NCBI RefSeq assembly: GCF_020906515.1
Contig: NC_085853.1
Span: forward strand, 1,860,001 to 1,924,000
Length of the DNA stretch: 64,000 nt
Direction of reading: 5' to 3'
Origin: Vanrija pseudolonga
Taxonomy: Eukaryota; Basidiomycota; Tremellomycetes; Trichosporonales; Trichosporonaceae
Notes under the pieces: generated by a model
Told to the model about the DNA's origin: nothing
Seen by the model: the letters and a program-made list of their open reading frames with translations, nothing else
Database searches by the model: none
Translations under genes and position numbers: made by a program
Shown here: positions 35,414 through 48,477 of the stretch, piece by piece
How the letters are laid out: each line of letters opens with the position of its first letter
Numbering within the stretch: the stretch's first letter is position 1

Positions 35414-38400
35414 TCATCGCCGAGGCGACGTGTCCGAGTCAAGCTGGCTCAGCAGCTGCCTCAGCCGCTGCACCTCGTCCCTGACGCCGCCGAGCTTCAG
35501 GCCGTTGCCGGTGTTCAAACTTTCTGTCGCGAGCCAACTGGATTATGGTCAGCCACATACCCTTCACCCCGCGTGTCACTCACTTGTCCAACTGAGCTCC
35601 CACGGACTTGGCCTTCTGCCGGACGTGCGAGACAGTTTGCTCCTCTGAACCTGGTACGGGCCCCGAGCCGCTGTTGTGTCGTCTAGACGGGGTGAGAGGT
35701 GCAGTGTCGAACCGCCGCAACGTCTCAGACATATCCCGTCCAAGCGCCTCGTGCGACTGCTGCAGGCCACGAAGGAGCTCGGCACGAGAGTTGGGTGTCT
35801 TTGGTGGAGGCACAGGTGCGCGCTGAGCAGTGGCAATTTCTGTGGCCAGCCTCTTGTTCTCGGCAGCGGCCACCTCCTGTTCCTTCTCCAAGCGCGCGAT
35901 CTCCTGCAACGCCCGGGCTAGTTTACCTTCGGCAGAGGATGACACTGACCGCGGCTTGGGGGCGAGGTTGGCTGCAGAAGCGCGCCGTCTCTGCTCGGCC
36001 AGGTCTCGCTCAAGAGACGCGATCTTGCTCTCGGCCAACGCACGGGCCTTGCGCTCCTCTGCCAAGAGCTGAGTCGTCGCCTTGTCCTCGGGGCCGAGCG
36101 AGGCCCTCGCGGCTCGGGCCTCCTTGTTCTGAGACCTCTTGAGCTGGTTGTGGAGGTGCTGAAGGTCATCATAGTCACCCTGGAGTCGGTTGTGCTTGGT
36201 CTCCATAGACTTGAGAGTCTGGTTGAGGCGAATGTTCTCTTCGACCTGGTTGGCCAGCTGCCTGTCGGTCACCTTCTTGGCTGATTCGAGAACGTGAACG
36301 TGCTCGACAATCGTCCGGTTCTCGCGACTGCGAAGTAGGGCCACCTCGTCATCGCGGGCCTTAATATCGCCGGCTGCGTTCGCGAGGTCGCGCTCGAGCT
36401 CTTCCATGTCGTTCCGGTTTTGGGCCAACTCCTCTTGGAGCCCGCACAACTCCTGCTCGACCTTTTGCCGCCTGGAAGTTTCGCTCGACAATTGCGACTT
36501 GGTCGCCTCAAGCTGCTTGCGGAACGCATCTCTCTCGTGCTCGATGGGCAGGAGAGCGTCCTCGAGCTCGGCAAACATGAGGTCCTTCTCTTGAGACTCC
36601 TGCTGCATCACCTGAATTGTCAGTGATGCTCACCCAGTGCTGTACTCACCAAGATCTGCGCCTTGGCCGCATCTCGTTCCTCTTCTGTCCTCTTGAGCTG
36701 GGACTGGAGGTTGCTGCGCTCGCTCTCGGCCTGCTTGCGGGCCTTGTCGGCATCTGCACTGGCAGCCTGAGTGCGGGCAAGAAGCGACTCCTTCGACTTG
36801 AGGGCTTCCTTGGTCGACGCGAGGTCACGCTCGGCAGTCGAATGCCGCTGTCGCAATCCGTCAATATCGACACGAAGCTTGTTGGCAAGCTGGGCAGCAT
36901 TTTCGCGCTGCTTCTCCTGCAACTCTTGGAGCTGAGAGACCTGCTTTCGCAGATCAGAGTTCTCAGCTTCCCGGCTGCGGACGACCTCCTGGCGCTGGAT
37001 CTCCTCCGACACCTTGGCGTCCATGACCTTGCGGAGCTCGTCGAGAGACTTCTCGAGCCTGGCCTTCTCGCCGAGGAGTGTCTGCCGTTCCTTGTCCTTC
37101 TGACTGAACTCGGATTTGAGACCGTCGATTGTGACTTGGAGCGCTGCCTTTGCCGCTTCGCTTGTTTCGTGGGCTTTGGCAGAAGATGCGCGCTTGCCCT
37201 CCAGCTCGACCAGAGCCGTCTGCTTCGCTGTGATCGTCACCTCATGGCCCTTGATGGTTTCGCGAAGTTCCTGAAGAGCAGTTTCGCGACGGCTAACGTC
37301 CTTGGTGAGGTCTGCAGCTCGAGCGGTAGTCGTTTCACTAACAGTCAGTGCAACCCTTCCCCAAACACTCACGTCTTCTTCTTCTCCTCTTTCAGAAGCT
37401 TCTGAACCTCGACGAGCTCAGCTTCCTTCTTCTCCCGGGCTCGACGCTGCTGCTCCTCCTTGTTGGCCACGTCATTTCGAAGTTGCTCGAGCTGTCTGGC
37501 AACTTCCGACTTGGCGTTCTCGAGCTTGGAGTGCTCTGCAGACTTGTCCTTGGACTGTCGCAGGAGATCCATTTCGCGCTGACGAGCAGCCACATTGTCC
37601 TTCTCGAGCATCCGAACCTGCTCCGCGAGTTGGTCATGCTTGTGGCGGAGCTTGGCGAGGTTGTCGTCGTGTTGTTCAGCAGCAGCAACAGCGTCCTGGT
37701 ACTTGGTCTCGAGCTTGGCAAGTTCCTCCTCGAGCTCCTTGACACGTTCCTGGAGATCAGACTCGTTGGCCTTGGACCGGTTGAGCATCTGGTCCTTCTC
37801 CACAGCGAGGTCTCGCTCGGCGGAGAGATCCCGCTCAACCTTCTCCTTCTCGGACAACAAAGCAGCTCGGAGGTCCTCGAGGCGCTTCTTCTCCTGCTCG
37901 TCGCGTTCGGCACGCTCCTTTGCCATGGACAGCTCTGCCTGCTTGCGGGCCAGCTCGTCGTCCACCCGAGTGGCTGCAAGGAGGGGGCGGACTTTGGCGT
38001 ACAGGGACCACCATGGCCAGTCACGGAGCTCATTGTAGGCTCGAGCGTTGCGTTGAATCGTGCGGACGGCCTGGGCACGGTTGATGAGCTTGTTGATGCG
38101 TCGGCGGTGGATGTGCATTCGCGCTGCGGCCTGAAAGCGGCGGAACAGGTCGGTGAGGAGGGCGTCGCGGCGCTCCTCCAACTCTGCGAGAATGCCGGCT
38201 TTGAAGAAGATCTTGGTCGCACCAATCGCGTAGAACTCTGCGTCAAGTTCCAAGGCTTGGGCAATGAGCGCTGCTGCCTTCCGGCCGTCCATGAAGCCCT
38301 GAGGGACGACACCAGGAGTGAGGACCTCGTAGCGCTGACGGAACTCGGCGAACGAGTGCCGGTTGGGATAACCTAAGCGCGCAATTCGGATACCTTCGAG

Positions 38401-41066
38401 GACACCATTGCAGCGGAGCTGGTCAAGGACGAGATTGACGTCAACCCTGCCGGGCTTCTTGTCCGCATTGGGGACAATGCAGCGAACGAAGTGAGGCTGA
38501 GTGACTGCCAGCTGGCCCATGAGCTGGTTGAGCTGCTCCTTGTGGCGTTGTCCCAAGGTGCGGAAGGCGCCACGCTTCTTGCGCTTGCCCACGACGTTGT
38601 CGGTGGCATCCTCGGCGTACTCGGCGAACATGGTGGAGATGGCGGGGACGTCTGATTGCGACAGCAGGCCGGCGACAGCATCGTTGACCGGGTCTTTGTT
38701 CTTGGAGAGCCAGCCCTCGGTCCTGTACTCGACGTCGCCGGCGTAGTGTCTAATGACGAAGCCCTTGCTGAAGCGAGTCGCCTTGTACTTGGCAGACCCA
38801 GGGTGAACTCCCTTCGAGGAGCCCTTGGGAGGCTCCCAGATCTGCTGCACCTTGTCCGTGAACGTGACATCGGTGGCCTTGGGCATGATACACTCCTCGT
38901 CGAGTAATGAGAGGACACCAATGGGCTGAGTGCTCTCAATGAGCTCAATGGTGGGCTGCAGGTCGAGGCCAAAGTTGACATAATCCCACTTGATCCCCTC
39001 ACGCGTGTACTCTTCCTGTTCGAGCGTGAACATGTGGAAGTTGAAGAACTGCTGGAGCTTCTCATTGGTGAAGTTGATGAGGAGCTGCTCGTACGAGTTG
39101 ACATCTGAAGAGGTCAGGTCCGCGCTCAGTCGCACCGCACTCACCGAAGATTTCGAAACCCGCGATATCAAGCACGCCGATGAACAGGCTGGATGGGTCA
39201 GTATGCAATGAGAACGATCAAGCCCAGTACGCACGACTTGCTGCTGGGGCGGTCAAGAGCAGTGTTGATTCTGTCGACCATGCCACTGAACACCTTCTCA
39301 AACATGAACTTGGACAGAGCTGCAAGCTCGTCCTCGGCCTGCTTCTTCGTTCGGGCGTGCGTCACCAGTTCACGGCCAGCGCGGACCTTGGGCGAGAGCA
39401 CAGACTTGACAAACTCCTTGACCGAGATGCCGAGTAGATGACAGACCTTCTCGGCGGTAGTCTGAGACTCGGGCGACAAGTAAGCTTGGTCGGTGGATCC
39501 GCCAACGAGTTCCATGTTGCCGATGTGGAGGATGGCCGCGACGACTCGGAAGAGCTCGAACTGCTCCTCCTTGGTGAAGCCCACAACATCGAGAGCGGCC
39601 TTCAAAGAGCGCCATTCGGAAAGGTCATCAACACCATCCAGTAACAGGCGTGTTTGATTCAGGACCTTGTACTTCTCGGCTCCGCCCTCCAAAAGTAGTG
39701 GCTCTGGGGTGAAGTGTCAACGTAGTCCAAAAGCCAGGAAGAGTCGACCCACCGGCAAGACCAGATTCCTTGGCTCCCTGCAGAAGCTGATAGAAGACGT
39801 GGAAGCTGCGTTCGCCCTTGGCACGAGTAGTGACACGACTCTTCTCGAGGAGATACCAGTCAATGTTGGCGCCTGCAATAGCACCATTGGGGGCGAGGAA
39901 GATCCGAATGAACTTGCCGAAACGCGACGAGTTGTTGTTGCGCATGGTCTGAGCGTTACCGAATGCTTCCAAGATGGGGTTGGCCTGAAGAATCTGGCGC
40001 TCGAGAAGGCCAAGCTCTGCAGACGCGCCGGCTTCAACATCCTCGACATCCCTGCTCTTAAAGCTTGCTGACCGGGGGAGGCCAGTGGGTGCCGAGGCCG
40101 AGGCGGCGTCTGCGGCTGTTGCGATGGCGGCAAGATACTGGATGACCTTCTTCGTGTTTTCGGTCTTTCCAGCACCTGATTCACCACTGTGAAGGTTAGT
40201 GGCCGCTGTCATAGGTCACATACGTGATGAGAATGCTCTGGCTCTCGCGCTCCTCGCCGATCTGCTGCCACGCCCGCTCGGCAATGGCGAAGATGTGCGG
40301 TGGGTTCTCTTCCCTCCTCTTGCTTCGGTATTGAGACACGATCTTGGGGGTGTAGATGGGGAGAGGGCGGTAGGGGTTGAGCGAGATGAGGAATAACCTG
40401 CAGCTGTTAGTATCTCCAAGGTGACCGCCCCTGGCCGGACCCACCCAGAGTAGGTCTGTGTGCTGATCAGCGACTGTGACGCGCGTTTCCAAGATAAACA
40501 CTCACGTAGATGCTTCCTGCTCCGTAACGCATACGGAGGTCGTTGACGACACTGGCCTCATTGAGGTGGGTGAGCTCGGCAATGTCCTCAACACCATCAA
40601 ACTGCGGCGGGTTCATTGGGGACAGCGAATGGACTGGCACCACGCGGATCTCGCCCGTCGTCGTAATGACAACCTCGGCAGTGTCATCTGGGCCAGCCTT
40701 GCCGGGTGTCGGCTCAGACTTGATCCATCCTGGAAGGAATCCCTCGGCGGTGTCGGGAACCCATACTCGCCTGCGATTGTCGTCGGCATCGTTGAAAGGT
40801 TGGACGGCACCACGAGCAAGCATGAGCCGCCAGTATGGAGATACACGGCGTGCCATTGAGATTGATGTGAAGAGAATGGAGTAGGGGTAATGTGCATTCG
40901 TTGATGGTAGAGAGTGAGACGGAGGGAAGGGCATCAGCCTGTGCGCTCAAGGGGCACAACAACAATGTCAACAAACAACTCACTTCTTCTCACTGAACTC
41001 TGCTTGGGCCGCCGCGTCCACTGCAGTGTCCTTGGTGACTCTCCCGATTAACTTTGAGGGGTCCAT
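35414..41066 (-). CDS. MYO1: Conventional (class II) myosin heavy chain
   Basis: Actin motor of the cytokinetic ring, roughly 1,650 residues. Start 41066 ([17 protein letters not shown]), an intron of about 207 nt to 40771, then [16 protein letters not shown] (SH3-like domain). Motor marks are [15 protein letters not shown], the P-loop [32 protein letters not shown] (switch I), DIAGFEIF (switch II), and [15 protein letters not shown] with [12 protein letters not shown]. After the converter come IQ-type segments ([20 protein letters not shown]) and a coiled-coil tail of over 800 residues (38000-35590), with heptads such as [18 protein letters not shown]. It ends in a short non-helical tail (SDTSPRR, stop 35414). 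Loop 1 holds an Ala/Ser-rich insertion (about 40050-40130). Small exons occur near the switch II region (39130-39185). Confidence 0.95.
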
Positions 41067-41989
41067 GTTGAGAGGAAAGCACGGGGAGTCAACACGGAAA
41101 GAGTGTGTGCGACGGCGTCAAGAGGCGGCGGCCAAGAGGGTGGTGTTTATGTCCAGGGTTACGAGGTGGCTTGTGTTGATCGTTGTGGGGGCCGGAGCTT
41201 CAGGTGGACCTCGTGTGGGCTACTCGGACCACCTTGGTTGATCTGTGCTTTGAGTCGAGGCCCAAGAGGATGTGGTTGTGTGCCGGACTTTGTCGTGGAT
41301 GTTGGTAGTTGGTGGAGTAGGACTATGTAGATGGTGTTTCGAGTTTGTGTTGTTGACGTCTGTTGGACATGACGGCCATTTCAGTGCTAGGCCCTGGGGG
41401 GGAGGTCGCGAGCCTTCCATCTCCCCTTGGGTTGTATGCCGCCTGCCGCCCGCAGGCTCGTCCAAAAGGCAGTCGCGCTTCGCTCCCCGCCAAGACGGGC
41501 AATAACAAACCCTAATGACACTTTAATACACGTCATTATTTTCATTAATCTGCCACCGCTTTTATTTCCGCGGTGTTGGAACCAGGGGCTATGACGCTGA
41601 AGCACCAGGCAGGTCGCAGCCTGGGCTGGGCTGGGCGAGGCGGAGCTGGTGGTGGTGGTGGTGCGGCGAACGAGGGTCGTCTCGGTATCGGTGATCACCT
41701 TGACTCGCTCGCTCCTCCTCCAACCCATCTTCCTCCCTCCTCACATCCCCACTTCCCCTTCATCTCAACTCCCCACACCACCAACAACAACAACGTCACC
41801 AACACCAGCAACAAGATCTTCTATCGAGACACACACCCACACACAACACTCTTCAATCAACGTCGACGAGAACAACCTTCCCTCGCGACTTGCCGTCTCA
41901 TTGGTCCCCCCTCCATTCGACCAGAGAGAGAAGGAGCACAAACCCCTTCCTCGTTGCCCCTCCACAGTCACATTCTTCCTTCACCCGCC
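41067..41989. promoter_or_regulatory. Divergent promoter, myosin II / DHH1
   Basis: No gene seen in 920 bp. The DHH1-proximal 280 bp are CT- and CA-rich (long unstructured leader, about 41690-41985), a style often seen in highly translated fungal mRNAs. Confidence 0.5.
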
Positions 41990-43857
41990 ATGGCGTCTAC
42001 GTCAGCGTGAGTAGACCATGCGACGGTGTACCAAGGGCCACATTGCTGACACTTTTACCAGACCACCCCAGGGCGACTACCGCGTCGGCCTCGTCCGCCC
42101 TCCAAAGGACATGCGTCCTCAGACCGAGGTGAGCTTCCTCGACAAGACAATGGCCGGACCAAACAATGCTAACATCACCTCCAGGATGTCACCGCCACCC
42201 AGGGTTCGTCATTCGACGACTTTGGTCTGAAGCGCGAGCTTCTTATGGGTATTTGGGAGGCCGGCTTCGAAAGACCATCTCCGATCCAAGAAGAGGCTAT
42301 CCCTATGGCTCTTACCGGCCGCGACATTCTTGCACGAGCAAAGAACGGAACTGGCAAGACTGGTTCCTTCATCATCCCCACTCTCAACCGCGTCAACACT
42401 TCCCTCTCCCACATCCAAGCCGTCCTTCTCGTCCCCACTCGTGAGCTGGCGCTCCAGACATCACAGGTGTGCAAGACCCTCGGCGCCCACATTCCCGGCC
42501 TTCAGGTCATGGTTACCACTGGTGGTACCACATTGCGAGACGACATTCTTCGTCTCCAGGAACCTGTTCATATTCTCGTTGGTACCCCCGGTCGTATCCT
42601 CGACCTCGGCGGCAAGGGTATCGCCAACCTGAGCAAGTCTGGCATCTTCGTCATGGACGAGGCCGACAAGCTCTTAAGCGAGGAGTTCACTCCTGTCGTC
42701 GAGCAGCTTCTCGGCCTCTGCCCCCGCGAGAGGCAGGTCATGCTCTTCTCCGCCACCTTCCCCGTCCACGTCAAGGACTTCCGCGTGAGTGATGCTTGGA
42801 CTGTCGTCGAGGAGTCTGCTGACCCACTCAGAACCGCAACATGGTCCAGCCCTACGAGATTAACCTCATGGACGAGCTTACTCTCAAGGGTGTCACCCAA
42901 TACTACGCCTATGTCGAAGAACGGCAAAAGGTCCACTGGTACGTTGGTTGACTCACCAAGTTGCTGGGCTAACCGCTCAGTCTCAACACGCTCTTCTCCA
43001 AACTCCAAATCAACCAGTCCATCATTTTCTGCAACTCTACCAACCGTGTCGAACTTCTTGCCAAGAAGATCACCGAACTTGGCTACTCGTGCTTTTACTC
43101 GCACGCCAAGATGCTCCAATCCCATCGCAACCGTGTCTTCCACGACTTCCGTCAGGGCATGACCCGTAACCTCGTCTGCTCTGATCTCCTCACTCGTGGT
43201 ATCGATATCCAGGCCGTCAATGTCGTCATCAACTTCGATTTCCCCCGCACTGCTGAATCATATCTCCATCGCATTGGTCGTTCCGGTCGTTTTGGTCATC
43301 TCGGTCTCGCCATCTCTCTCCTCACTTATGAGGACCGCCAAAACCTGTATCGCATTGAAACCGAACTGGGCACTGAAATCCAGCCCATCCCTGCTGTCAT
43401 AGATCCTGTCCTGTATGTTGCTCCCTCCGCTATTGAGGAGCCCACCCCTCCGCCCCGTGCCGCCCCGCCTGCCACTCGCCCTCCCCCTCAGCAGCGACAG
43501 GCTGCTCCCCCTGCCGCCTCGCAGCCCGCTGCCCCCGCCCATGCCCCTGTCGCCCAGCCTGCTGCCCACCCTCCTGCCGCAGTCGTGGCTGCTGCCGCTC
43601 GCGACAACCACCAGAACGCCCCCGCCGGACTCGCTCCTCCTCCCGCCGCTGTCGAGGGACAGGCTCAGGCCGACGGCCAGGCCCGTTCGAGGGATAACTC
43701 TCGCCCTTCAAGCAGCAACCGCGGCGGTCGCGGCCAGCCTCGTGGTGGCCAGGGCCAGGGCAACAACAACAACCGCCCTCGTGGCGGAAACACGAACGGT
43801 GGTGGCAACAGGGCCCCCCGCCAGCAGGGCCAGACGCCAAGCGCGCCTGCGGCATAG
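41990..43857 (+). CDS. DHH1: DEAD-box RNA helicase Dhh1/DDX6
   Basis: Decapping activator and translational repressor of P-bodies. Exons 41990-42006, 42062-42128, 42185-42784, 42832-42938 and 42981-43857 give about 555 residues. Motifs in order: [13 protein letters not shown] (Q motif), [10 protein letters not shown] (I), [11 protein letters not shown] (Ia), [17 protein letters not shown] (II, DEAD), FSATFP (III), [43 protein letters not shown] (VI). The core is extremely close to Dhh1/DDX6 in wording ([17 protein letters not shown]). The C-terminal ~145 residues are Pro/Ala/Gln then Arg-Gly/Asn rich, a low-complexity tail likely to promote condensates. The first exon is only 17 nt. Confidence 0.97.
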
Positions 43858-44510
43858 ACAACGACGAAGAGTTACATGTCAGAAGTTAAAGGCAACGCTC
43901 AATAGGGAGCTTGCCACGAAGAAGAGATAGTAGAGAGAGGCGTTTACCTGCTGGGGATTCAACTCGCCAGCGATCAGAGGATGTGGGGAGAGGAGTGCGA
44001 GGTGAAGGGGTGTCGCCCTTTTTCTTTTCAGCCACATGTCTAGTTGTAGTGCTCTGAAGCCACCAGGGCAATGCATGAGATGTTGGGTGAGGTGTGACGC
44101 GCCGCTGGTAGTGAGTGAGTGGGCTTGAGTGTTGGTTGCTTTTCACTCGCCACTCGGCAATGGTCGTGTGGTCGTGTGGAGCACCACAACACACGCCGAC
44201 TTGGACCACGATCGGCCTGTTCGGCTACTCTTGTTCTCGGCTCCTCGGGCCCCTCTGTGCCCAGCCTGTGCATACGCCTGACGCGCCTGGTGCGTGCTAG
44301 ACGTTGGATCAAGCATGGAGCCAGAGAGTGTACTGCGTAAGGTGCTTGCTGCCCCGCGTGGTGCGTCGGCCTAGTGCGATAAGTGCAACGCGGAAGGGGC
44401 CCAAACGCGCGTCATGCGGCCAAGTGGAGGAGGCGTGTAGTGTTGGCGTGTTGTCCGTCCAACTCGACTAAGAGCCACCGTCTTGCCTTGTTGTCCACTC
44501 CGCGCACACA
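43858..44510. other. Intergenic: DHH1 3' UTR and kinesin promoter
   Basis: No gene or clear regulatory site seen. Confidence 0.5.
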
Positions 44511-46429
44511 ATGGAGCAGTTCCTAATCGACAACACGGCGCGATACCGGGACCTGGTATCCGCGCACAACCTCAAGGCGCGCACTGAGAGCCTGAACACG
44601 ACGCTGGACGCTGCACCCGACAATGACATTACGATCGCGGCGCGGATCCGCCCGCTGCTCGACGACGAGGTCGAGAGCGGGCAGGTCGAGGGCGTGCTCC
44701 TCCGTCCTGGGTCGGGCGGCACGGTCGACCTGCACGAGATGCGGCGGCCGGTCAAGCCGACGGCGCCGTTGACGCTGAGCGTGGGTAGCGGAGGCTGCGG
44801 CGTGACATTTACTGATGTCCCCTAGTCCTCGTCCTACGCCGTCGACCGCGTCTTCGGGCCCGAGAGCACAAGCGACGACATCTACGCGCGCCTCGTGCGC
44901 CCGCTCGTTCCGTGGGCGTGGAGCGGCGGCGTGTCGACGCTCTTCGCGTACGGGCAGACGGGGTCAGGCAAGACGTTTACCGTGTCGGCGCTCGAATGCC
45001 TGATTGCGCAGACGCTCTTCTCGTCCGAGCTCGAGGGGGACCGCGACGTGTTTATTTCCGTGATCGAGCTGGCGGGCAAGTCAGCGTTCGACCTGCTGTC
45101 GTCGCGCAAGCCCGTGTCGATCCTCGAGGACTCGTTCGGGTCGACGCATTTCGCGGGCGCGAGCGACGTGCGGGTCGGCAGCGCCGATGCGCTGCTCGCG
45201 CAGATCGAGGCCGCGGCGGCGTTCCGGCGCACCGAGCCGACGCTGAAGAACGCGACCAGCTCGCGCAGCCACGCGATCTGCAAGATCCGCCTGGTGAACC
45301 GCGCGCTGCCGCAGGCCGACGAGGGCGTGCTGTACCTCGTTGATCTGGCCGGGTCCGAAGCAGCGCGCGACAAGGCCGCGCACAGCGCCGAGCGGATGAA
45401 GGAGGCGCGCGAGATCAACACGAGCTTGTCGGTGCTGAAAGACTGCATCCGCGGCCGTGCGAGCGTCGACATCACCGCGCCAAACAACAAGCCAGGCTAC
45501 GTGCCCTTCCGCCAGAGCCCGCTCACGCGCGTGCTCAAGCACGTGTTCGACCCGGCCGCCGAGCGCGCGTGCAAGACGCTCGTGGTGGCGTGCATCAACC
45601 CGAGCTTTCTCGACGTCGGCGCCAGCAAGAGCACGCTGCGCTACGGCGCGCTGCTGAAGGGCACGCCGCCAAAGCCGCAGGTGGTCAAGTATGATCCCGC
45701 CCGCCCGAGCAGCTGGGACAATGCGCAGCTGCGGTCGTGGGTGGGGAAGAGTGTGAGTTGGGTTGGGGGGCGAGCGGTGTGAAGCAAGCAAGCTGACCCC
45801 CGCAACAGTCTGGCACGCCTGCCGTCGACGCAGCCATCCTCGCGCCCACCGAGACCGGCAAGCAGCTCCTCAGCCTCCCCGCGCCCGAGTTCATCACGCG
45901 CTGCCTCAAGACCCCCGGTGTGAGCGCCGAGCAGGCGCACGCCTTCCAGTCCAAGTTCTGGGGGATGCACATTGACTCTGCGCGCGCCGTGGTGTTCAAG
46001 AAGAGCAGTGGCAAGTCGACGCCCACGCCAAACGGTGCCGACGGCGACGTTGGTGCTGACTCCAACGACGGCGTCAAGGCTATCAACGGGTACATGGACA
46101 AGCTGAGCCAGGGGCTGTGCAGCGCCGACGCGGACCCCGAGCGCTCATCGCAGCCGTTCAAGACGCGCCTACGCCCAGGCATGGTCGTGAGCTGGAGCCC
46201 GCCCGAGGGGCTGCGCGGCGTGCCCCACCTCCCCGGGCGCAACCTCGCCATCCTGCTCGCGCCTGCCGGCGACGGCGAGTACACGTGCGGCATGGTCGCG
46301 CCGGCCGTGCTGCCGGGCGCGTTCGAGGTGTTTGTGTGGCAGCAGTTCCCTGCGGCCGTCGACCGGATGATTGCCGAGGTCATCCTCGAGTACGACGTCG
46401 GGTCGCGGTACTACTACGAGACGGTGTAG
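44511..46429 (+). CDS. Short kinesin with N-terminal motor, kinesin-13/KIF24-like
   Basis: Microtubule motor ATPase, 605 residues from exons 44511-44780, 44826-45752 and 45809-46429. The motor begins after a ~40-residue neck (ITIAARIRPLLDDEVESG) and shows the P-loop AYGQTGSGKTFT, TSSRSHAICKIRL (switch I), LYLVDLAGSEAARDKA (switch II), REINTSLSVLKDCIRG, and FRQSPLTRVLKHVF with CINPSF and a TLRYGALLKG neck. No coiled coil follows. The last ~200 residues form a helical segment (FITRCLKTPGVSAEQAHAFQ) and a beta-rich end (RLRPGMVVSWSPPEGLRG to YDVGSRYYYETV). The class is inferred from resemblance to depolymerising kinesins (N-terminal neck, TLRYGALLKG). The C-terminal domain is not one I recognise. 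Confidence 0.88.
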
Positions 46430-46560
46430 GCGTGGGCAGCGAGTAGAGTGTTTAGATCTTCGTACAGCTAGTTGTCTAGAGCATGCATACAGGGTGTAAT
46501 TAGCTATGCGGCGTAGTTTGCGAGTCTGGGCCAGGTCAGCCACACCCGCCGAGACTGTGC

Positions 46561-47031
46561 TCACTCGACGACGTTGCCGTCTGGATCCCGCACGTAGATG
46601 CTGCACAGCTCCCCGGCGGCGCCGACACGCCGCACAACGCGGCCATCACAGAGCACGCGAATGCCGGTGCGCTCGAGGCGGGCCTTGACCTCTGCGACGG
46701 GCTCCGCAACGACGACACACACGGCCGCGGCGCCAGGCCGCGCGAACACGGCGCTGGGGGGCTCGAGCTCGATGTCTGGCGGCTCGGCGGCGCCGTTCCG
46801 CGGGCCGAGGGGCGACAGCGGGTCGTACTCTCTCAGCTCTATGCGCGAGGCGCCAAACTCGAGCGCGTGGGTAGCTGCTGGCGTCGACGCCGCGACGTAC
46901 CGCATCCCCAGGCGCGCGTAGAATGCGATCGTGCGCGGGAGCGAGTTGACGACCAGCACCGTGTGGTCTAGCGCCTGTGCCGTGCAGATGTTGCTTGCTG
47001 TTAGGGCGTACTGGAACGGCGTGAGGATCAT
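46561..47031 (-). CDS. Glyoxalase/VOC superfamily protein
   Basis: About 156 residues, single exon as read. The core starts QALDHTVLVVNSLPRTIAFY and contains HALEFGASRIELREYD, AAAVCVVVAEPVAEVKARLE and a C-terminal SIYVRDPDGNVVE, the standard beta-alpha-beta-beta-beta repeat of vicinal oxygen chelate proteins with the last metal ligand region. This is the small fungal glyoxalase-like type; substrate unknown. The start at 47031 (MILTPFQYALTASN) is a choice: the first 15 residues do not look like fold, and an upstream intron with another start is possible. Confidence 0.8.
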   Translation of the reverse strand: MILTPFQYALTASNICTAQALDHTVLVVNSLPRTIAFYARLGMRYVAASTPAATHALEFGASRIELREYDPLSPLGPRNGAAEPPDIELEPPSAVFARPGAAAVCVVVAEPVAEVKARLERTGIRVLCDGRVVRRVGAAGELCSIYVRDPDGNVVE

Positions 47032-48477
47032 CGTGGAGGGGAAGAGGACATGCTGGGCACGACGCTCATGGCGAGGTGGAGCGCGTTTTACATCTTGTTG
47101 AGCGTGGTCCGTCGCGACGTCCGGTCGTGCCGGCCGGCGTCGATACCTGGCCGAGCTGTCGCTCCCGAGGTTAGCTCGGCCCCTCGGCCCCGCGACGTCA
47201 GAGCCGTTATCGTCGGAGCATGTGTAGGCCTTTCCTGCTCGGACAGTGCCGGTTGCTGCGGAGACTGGCCGCGGTGCGCGTCGAGTCGAGGGAGGGAGGG
47301 TGAGGGGATGATGGACTTGGAGTGGCTCGTCGGCTGCGTCGGCTTGCGGCGGCTTGGCGGCTGATGATCTGCTGAACCAGTCTGAAACTCGCGCACCACA
47401 GCTGGGTGGGTGTGGCACTCGTCGACTGACCCTGCAGCCTGTAGCCACGCCCAAGCCGCCGAGTCTCGTCGCCACCGACATGACTTTTGCATCATGGTCG
47501 ACACAAACAACCACTACTCTGGGGAGAAGCACCCTCGCGTGCTTCCACTCTGCGCTCACCGCCGGCCCCAGTCACATGCACCACACAAAGCATCTTCCCC
47601 ACAGCCCCATGATTTTGGCGCCTGGCGTTGGCGCTGGGCGAGGCGATCTGTGGGCTGGCCGTGCCTGAGAAGCAGGGTGGTGGTGGTTGTTGTTGTTGGC
47701 GCCGTGTTGTTGTTGTTGCCTTTGCGTCTGCTCCAAGAAGGTCGGGGCTTGGCATGTCATGGATCTCGTGCGCTTGTTGAGTCGAGGTTGGGGCCATGCT
47801 GCTTGCATTGCTACCAGGTGGGGCACAGACAATGGCTGGGGCGGCCGCGACTGACTGACAGACATGTGCAGTGGCGCAGGCGTCGTGCCCACCACCAACC
47901 CAGAATGAGCCCAGGCGTATCGGCCTTGACCGACATCTTGTCGCTGTTGCCACCAAGACAAAAGGAAGACGAAGGGGATGGGGATTGGGGCACTGACCCC
48001 ACGAAAACTCGCACGGCCCTTTGGCGGCTCTGTGACAGCGGCGGCGACGACGACGGCGGCGGCGGATTGGGGGCGATATCCCGACGCAACCAGACGAGAC
48101 GCGCCCCGCTTTCAGTCGACACACACACACACACACACTTTCGCTCTCAACTGCCCCAAAGCTTTGGTCTCGCCGAACGCAAAGAGTCAAACGACGACGG
48201 CAACATCGACTGTCACTGCATGCGTTCGGCCTGTCTGTTCCCCCCAACGTCTGTCCACACCGACTTCATATACCCCTTTCCACCTCCCTGCTCTGCTCTC
48301 CTCTCTCCTCTCATCATTGTCCTCTCTCATCGTCACATCCCCCCAACCTGTCACACACTCGCACAACAACATCACCTCACTCGCACTGCGCCACTACCCC
48401 CGACGACGACGACTATATCACTCGGTAATAGACTCTACCACCCCTTTCATCATCCCCCACCACCTACAACCAACAAC
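47032..48477. other. 1.4-kb divergent intergenic region with simple repeats
   Basis: Between the VOC gene (-) and an unknown gene (+). It contains GTT/GTG trinucleotide runs (about 47676-47719) and an (AC)10-type microsatellite at 48119-48139. The last 200 bp are CT/CA-rich leader-like sequence. No gene seen. Confidence 0.5.

Noticed and set aside
48119-48139. (AC)n microsatellite
   Set aside because: Ordinary simple repeat; only noted as a possible marker.
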